Positions 58,064 to 64,000 of a stretch of DNA of 64,000 nucleotides are shown in pieces. Each line of letters opens with the position of its first letter. Position 1 is the first letter of the stretch. Source of the stretch: Laguncularia racemosa (taxonomy: Eukaryota > Streptophyta > Magnoliopsida > Myrtales > Combretaceae). A program made the translations under genes and the position numbers. The stretch spans positions 1,798,001 through 1,862,000 of the forward strand of contig JBBMOL010000137.1 of the NCBI GenBank assembly GCA_037954665.1, read 5' to 3'. The notes beneath the pieces were generated by a model that saw only the letters and a program-made list of their open reading frames with translations, had not been told where the DNA came from and ran no database searches.

Positions 58064-59649
58064 AGGATGATTTTTGGAGATTCTGTTAAATTGATGAAGT
58101 ACAAGACTTTAGATGCATGACAAGTTTGGGGAGGATAAATATTTGGAGTTCTTTTCAAGAACTCATGGTCCTGTGCACATGAATGATATTGATTTGAGTT
58201 CTTCTACAAAAGTGGATGATGAATGCACGATTTTGATATTGATCCAGGGGAGTCTCGTTTCTCCTTCTCTTTTATTTCCATTTTCTTCCCTTTTTGCGTA
58301 GTTCAATATAGACATTGGGGACAATGTCTAAATCTAAGTGTGGGGGAGGAAACTGAGATAAGAAGCATGAAATATAAGTGTTAATGAATCAAAATTATAA
58401 AGTTTCCCTACTTACGATAATTACTAACGATCAAGAATTGCTGAGATTTCGTTATATTACTTACTGTGCTGAAAATTCTTGGGAATTTTGCAAATGTTTA
58501 CTCTCTTATCTTGTTTTATAAATACTCTGCTAAAATTATAAGTTGAAATCCAAGTGAAGAGAATTACTTGTTGTTTAAGTAGTTATTTCGAGAGTTGAGA
58601 GTGAATTAAGATCTCTAGTAGGTTTAGTATGCTCTTTCTTTTGCCATTAATGTGAGTTAAGCAATTCTGAGTAAAGGAGTAGAGGATACTTGTAACTTGG
58701 TGATTCTTTTTCGAAATTATTGGAACTGAGAACTTTGGGAGTAATTATCTCTGAAAAAAAAAAAGAAAAAGAAAAAAGTTCAAAAGTGGGCCTCATTGAC
58801 TCGAGTAATTAAGCTTGAGGGGTGCCCTCTTGAGGGAATAACATCTATTGACTTGGGTGATGAACTCGGGATCAAAGGCTAAAAGCTCGCAACAAGGGTC
58901 GTGAGAAAAGTCTGAGAAAACTTAACTTAATTGAGCTGTAATTGAAATTAATTAATTGAGATGGTAAAGGTTTGAAGGGGTATCTTAAAACCTAGTAGCC
59001 TAAGATTGTCTGGTCTGGGAATTACTGACCAAGGAAACCATTTCAGTTGAAAGGTTAAAGAAAATAGATAGCTGACTCGACTCGAATAAGTAAATCTGAG
59101 GGACGCCTTCTACGCTGAGGGTATAACGTCTATTAACTTGAGTGATGAGCTCGGGATTATCGATTGAAAATTCGTTATATGAGTCGGTTAACTAAGTTAA
59201 GTACTTAATGGAAAATCTCCCAATTTTATTTAAAAGGCCTAAAGGAAAGAAAAATTCAAGAGATAAGTGGATACAAAATCCAGGAGATAAGTGGATACAA
59301 CATTTCTTTACTCCTTATTGCATTCTTATAGGAGTAGTTAAGAGGGAAGTACACTTTACACTACTGGCATGATCTATGTTTGATTTCACTTTTGGGAATT
59401 TGTGTTTAAATGATGAGAGTACTAGTTTAAGTCACTTGGATTAGCCTTGAGAATTCTGGTATTTGTATCTTGTAAACAACTAACGGTGGGATTGAGTAGA
59501 GATTGCATATTATGGGGGTAAACTATGAGAATCAATTATGCAAAAAGAAATTCTTGATTGCTGAGTTAATGAAAATCTTGTCCTTGGTTTTTCTTTGGCT
59601 TTATTTTTGTTTGCTTGAGGACAAGCAAACGCTTAAGTGTGGGGGAGTT
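58064..59649 (+). other. Element E 3' non-coding region with two polypurine tracts and repeated motif
   Basis: AAGTGTGGGGGAGGAA near 58337 and the terminal AAGTGTGGGGGAGT next to the LTR (59635-59649). An ACTTGRGTGATGARCTCGGGAT motif occurs twice, at 58851-58872 and 59136-59157, and GGGGTATCTTAAAACC lies near 58978. Both motifs recur in element B. A GA-rich run is at 58755-58780. The small ORF at 58113-58301 has no support. Confidence 0.8.
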
Positions 59650-60983
59650 TGATAAGTATAAATTAACACTTGTATTTTAGATGAATTCTAGTTATTTATG
59701 TAATAAGTTGATGTTATCTTGAAGAGTTTTGATACTTAAAAGAGAAATATTTCAGTTTCAGGAATGAGGACTACTATTTTGAGAGGAGATATCGACTTGG
59801 ATTGAGATCGGAGAAGAATACACGAAGAAAAATGCTTTTTGGAAGGAACAGGGGAAGTACACGGGCATGTATTTCCAAAGCACGGTCGTGTGTTAGGCTT
59901 GAAAAAAAACAACAAAAGCTTACACGGTTTGAGTACACGGTCGTGTATAACCGTGGGTCGAGACCGTGTATATGGAAAAGTTTGGCCATTTCAAGAGATT
60001 CTTCGATTTCCATATATATATCTCTTCATTTTCTAGGTGAGGGGAGTTCCTAACCTGGAGGAGATAGAAAAAACGAGAAAAAGAAAGAAGAGGAAGAGAT
60101 GGGGGAAATCTCATCTAAAGGAAAAGCAACATCAACGGATTCATCCTTCTCTTCCGAAGGGTTTATGCACACGGGTTTTTCATCTTCATTGAGTTGTATC
60201 TTGAAAATCATGAGTGGCTAATTTATTTCATACCCAAACCTTATGAACCCTAATTGTCATGTAACATTGGATTGATTGCATAGTTAATGAATAGCGAAAT
60301 TCTCTGAATTTATTCATGTTGTTCATTTAGTGTTGCTAATTTGATGTATGGCCAGCATTGAGTTTGCATTGATTTCTTAGAAGTTGATTGGAAAATCTCT
60401 TGTTTAAATAGATCGTGCATGAATAAAGGAATTCGTATGTAATCTAAGGATAGAGAACATGAATTTTCCGTATTATATTGAATTAGATAATTCGACCTAA
60501 TTGAGGGTTCAAGAGTGTTAATGCAATTCTAATCGATTTTGATAAAAGATGGATCTTTATTAATGCGATTAGGGTTAGGAGCTAATGAATGTGGGAAGAA
60601 CATTGATTTAGTGTTAGATACTCTGCAGTTCAGAGATAACCATTGCTCGTTAACTGATTTATAAAAAGGGTAAAGTTACATGATAATTAGAGGAGTAGTA
60701 AGGATAAGGTATGTTCTTAATTATTGGATTTAGTAATCAAGTTATTGTTTTAGTTTTAATTGCTTTTGAATTTGTTAAGTGTTTTTAATTTAAGCAGAAT
60801 CTCTCGAATTTGTGCGGTTAGATAGTTGGTTAGAGTTATTATTGACACTTGTTGATCCTTGAGGAAACGATACCTGAATACAATTTTATACTATTACAAT
60901 CGATAGGTGCACTTGCCTTATTGATCATAAGAGAGAGTCATAAAAAAGGATTTTTAAAATTTATGTGATTACGGTCAACACCA
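59650..60983 (+). repeat. Element E 3' LTR
   Basis: 1334 bp, uninterrupted; TGATAAGTAT ... GGTCAACACCA. It shows the empty site of element F (AGAGATAACCATTG near 60635). Cacggtcgtg-type motifs are at 59855-59970. It abuts the TAAAT target duplication. Confidence 0.93.
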
Positions 60984-63900
60984 TAAATCACCATCTTCAC
61001 CGATTACTGAGCCTTCCTTAGAACTAGAGCTTCCAACACCATAGCTTTCACTCAATTTCACTTCTAGCTTCTTTCCACTTCTTTTGCCCACCCTTTCTAG
61101 GCCAACTCAAGCATTAGTTTTAGTCTTTTTAAATACCTCCTCTACATTATCAACTACAACCTCCTCTCCATTAGACTTAGATACTTTCATTTGACTTCCA
61201 TTGTCATAGTCCTTTTCATGATATTTCTATTGCCTCTTCTTAGACTTTTCAAGAACTACAAAATCATCATCATCACTAATATTCTCTCCGTAAGACACAT
61301 GTTACCTTTGCCTTGTGGATCTTTAGGTTGGCTGATCAACAAAGTGTGCAAATCTCTGACTTTAAGGCAAACCACCATCCTCACCAACTACTGAAACTTC
61401 TCCAAAACTAGAGCTTCTAATACCACAACTTTCACTCAATTCAACTTCGTGCTTCTTTCCTCTATTTTTGCCCACCCTTTCTAAGTCATCCCTAACATTA
61501 GTTCCAATCTTTTAAAATACCCCGTCCATGTTATCAACAACAACCTCCTCTCCATTAAACTTTGAAGCTTTTGTTTGAAATCCATTGTCACAGTCCTTTT
61601 CCTAATATTGATGCTGCCTCTTCTTTGTCTTTTCAAGAACTACAAAATCATCATCATCATCATCATCATCACTGATATTCTATTTATAAGACATATGTTG
61701 CCTTTATCATGTGGATCTTTGGACTGGCTGATTAGTAGAGTGTGTAAATCTATGACTTTAAGGCAAATCACCATCCTTACCAATCATTGTACTTTCTTCA
61801 AAACTAGAGCTTCTAGTACCACAACTTTCACTCAATTCTACTTCTAACTTCTCTCCACTTTTTTTGCCCACCCTTTCCAGGCGAACTCTAGCATTAGTTC
61901 CAGTCTTTCCTAATACATCACCCATGTTATCAACTATAACCTCCTCTCCATTAGAATTAGATGCTTCCGTTTGACTTCCACTGTTATAGTCCTTTTCTTG
62001 ATATTACTGCTGCCTTTTCTTGGTCTTTTTAAGAACAAAAAAATCATCATCATCACTGATGTTCTCTCTGTAATAGGTACGTTGCCTTTGCCGTATCGAT
62101 CTTCAGACTAGCTAATCAACAAAGTGTGCAAATCTCTGACTGTGAAGTAAACTACGATCCTCGCCAGTCACTAAAACTTCTCTAGAACTAGAGCTTCCAA
62201 TACCTCAACTTTCACTCAATTCAACTTCTTGCTTCTTTTCTCTATTTTTACCTACCCTTTCTAAGCCATCTCTGGCATTAGTTCTAGTCTTTTGAAATAC
62301 CTCATCTATGTTATTAGCTATAACCTCCTCACCATTAGAATAACATTCTTCCATTTGACATCCATTATCATAGTCCTTTTCCTGATATTGCGGTTGCCTC
62401 TTCTTTGTCTTTTCAAGAATTACAAAATCATCATCATTGTCACTAATATTCTATCTATAAGACACACGCTGCCTTTGTTGTGTAGATCTTTAGACTAGGT
62501 GATTACTAGAGCGTGCAAATCTCTGACTTTAAGGCAAATCACCATCTTCACCAATCACTTAACCTTCTTCGAAACTAAAGCTTCCAATATGACAACTTTC
62601 ACTCAATTCCACTTCTAGCTTCTTTCCTCTTTTTTGCTTACCCTTTCTAGGCTAATTCTAGCACTAGTTCTAGCCTTTTCTAATACCTCATCCATAAGCT
62701 ATGACCTCTTCTCCATCAAGCTTAGATACTTCCATTTAACATCCATTACCATAGTCCTTATCTTGATATTACTATTGCCTCTTCTTAGTGTTTTTAAGAA
62801 CTACAAAATTAGCATCATTGTCACTGACATTCTCTTTGTAAAACACATGGTTCCTTTGCTGTACGGATCCCCAAACTAGCTTATCAACAAAGTGTGCAAA
62901 TCTCTGACTTTAAGGGAAATCACTATCCTCACCGATCATTGAACCATCTTCAGAACAAGAGCTTCTAGTACCATAACTTTCACTCAATTCCACTTCTTCG
63001 TTCTTTCCTCTTTTTTTTGCCTACATTTTCTAGGCCAACTCTAGCATTGATATTGGTATTTTGAAATACCTCATCCATGTTATCAGCTACAACCTCCTGT
63101 ACATTAGACTTAGATGCTTTCGGTTGGCATCCATTGTCATAATCCTTTTCTTTATATTGCTACTACCTCTTCTTAGTCTTTTTAAGAACTACAAAATCGT
63201 CATCATCGTCACCGATATTCTCTCTATATGACACGCGTTGCCTTTGTCATATGGATCTTCAAACTGGCTGATCAGTAGAGTGAGCAAATCTTTGACTTTG
63301 TTGCAATTCACTATCCTCACTAATCACCAAACCTTCTTCAAAACTAAAGCTTTCAGTACCATAACTTTCACTCAATTCAACTTCTTACTTCTTTCCTCTA
63401 TTTTTGCTCACCTATGCGAGGCCAACTTTAGCATTAGCTCCAGTCTTTTGAAATATGTCATCCATGTAATTAACTACAACCTCCTCTCCATTAAGCTTAG
63501 ATGCTTCCATTTAACATCCATTGTCATAGTCCTTATCTTGATATTATTGCTGCCTCTTCTTAGTCTTTATAAGAACTACAAAATTAGCATCATCATCACT
63601 AATATTCTCTTTACAAGACACACATTGCCTCTGCTGTGTAGATCTTCGGACTAGCTAATCAGCAGAGTGTGCAATTCTCTAACTTTGAGGCAAATCACCA
63701 CCCTCACTAATCACTGAACCATCTTCAGAACTAGAGCTTCCAATACCACAATTTTCACTCCATTCTACTTCTTTGTTCTTTCCTCTCTTTTTTCCCACAT
63801 TTTCTCGACTTACTCTAGCATTGGTATCGGTCTTTTGAAATACCTCATCTATGTTATCTGCTACAACCTCCTTTACATTAGACTTAGATGCTTCCATTTG

Positions 63901-64000
63901 ACATCCATTGTCATAGTTCTTTTCTTAATATTGCTGCTGCCCCTTCCTAGTCTTTTTAAGAACTACAAAATCATCATCATCATCACTGATATTCTCTCTA
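60984..64000 (-). repeat. Tandem array, right segment (continues past the window)
   Basis: About eight units. Landmarks at 61027, 61411, 61807, 62191, 62578, 62959, 63347 and 63734, giving spacings 384, 396, 384, 387, 381, 388 and 387. A variable ATC/GAT triplet tract inside each unit (longest near 61648-61670) encodes an Asp run on the minus strand. Short minus-strand open stretches remain (for example 63897-63679, with EASKSNVKEVVADNIDEVF and SSSSEDGSVISEGGDLPQS). No known family recognised. Confidence 0.9.

Larger units (their letters stand above)
42042..60983 (+). mobile_element. Element E: Athila-like retrotransposon with ORF3, containing F and G
   Basis: LTRs at 42042-50049 (interrupted by F) and 59650-60983. 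Perfect target duplication TAAAT at 42037-42041 and 60984-60988; removing E restores a normal array unit. tRNA-Asp PBS, gag, protease, RT, RNase H, integrase and an ORF3 in env position. LTR divergence is about 4% over the first 380 bp by eye. All coding regions carry stops or frameshifts. Confidence 0.94.

Noticed and set aside
58113..58301. 62-codon ORF after ORF3 in element E
   Set aside because: No counterpart in B, no recognisable domain, and it lies in the conserved non-coding 3' region.
63238..63654. 138-codon plus-strand ORF in the tandem array
   Set aside because: It is antisense to the repeat peptide frame, recurs in fragments in every unit, and is rich in Leu/Phe/Ser as expected from reverse-complemented acidic codons; treated as a shadow.
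19011..64000. CRISPR-like or centromeric-satellite interpretation of the array
   Set aside because: Units are adjacent without spacers (not CRISPR), are far longer than the usual 150-180 bp centromeric satellites, and keep triplet spacing.

Overview
This window is plant nuclear heterochromatin, probably from a eudicot. It is made almost entirely of nested Ty3/Gypsy LTR retrotransposons. I found no intact host gene, rRNA, tRNA, organelle segment or CRISPR. The plant assignment rests on three things: primer-binding sites matching plant initiator tRNA-Met and tRNA-Asp, Athila-type gag/pol and ORF3 proteins, and decay dominated by CAG-to-TAG, CAA-to-TAA and CGA-to-TGA changes, as expected of methylated plant repeats. 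Several elements (called H, J, C and the small D, F, I) have CRM-like (centromeric retrotransposon) protein features, so a centromeric or pericentromeric origin is plausible but is an inference.

Layout. 1-5.95 kb: decayed plus-strand chromodomain Gypsy element A, 5' end outside the window, interrupted by a solo LTR (3841-4924, TSD ATGGA). 5.95-7.03 kb: unassigned AT-rich DNA. 7.03-13.85 kb: truncated minus-strand CRM-like element H, interrupted by the small non-autonomous element I (8452-12394, TSD CTATT). 13.85-18.74 kb: minus-strand CRM-like element J with its RT domain deleted. 18.74-19.01 kb: a second pol-tail fragment, K. From 19.01 kb to the window end the host sequence is a tandem array of a roughly 384-390 bp unit (about 13-14 copies), whose spacing is mostly a multiple of three and which reads as a decayed protein repeat on the minus strand. 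Two large nests split the array. Element C (20229-41009, TSD CAGTC) contains Athila-like element B (23287-38443), which contains D (32194-36979). Element E (42042-60983, TSD TAAAT) contains F (43031-49700, TSD GATAA), which contains solo LTR G (46884-48369, TSD CAAGG).

Chronology. LTR-pair divergences judged by eye fall with nesting depth: C about 5%, B about 2-3%, D about 1%; E about 4%, F about 2%. TSDs and divergences agree, so most nesting looks biological rather than an assembly error.

Main points of interest. (1) The tandem 128-132 codon repeat array. (2) A small-element family whose LTRs carry an internal second primer-binding site, with TSD evidence that both the inner and outer LTR ends have been used for integration. 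(3) Element B joined to C with a 320 bp target duplication and an LTR-INT-LTR-INT' structure ending in a 3 bp microhomology. (4) Independent loss of the RT domain in two CRM-like elements. (5) A GTACACGGCCGTGTAC-type palindrome found in otherwise unrelated LTR families. (6) Conserved non-coding motifs and a second polypurine tract downstream of pol in both Athila-like elements.
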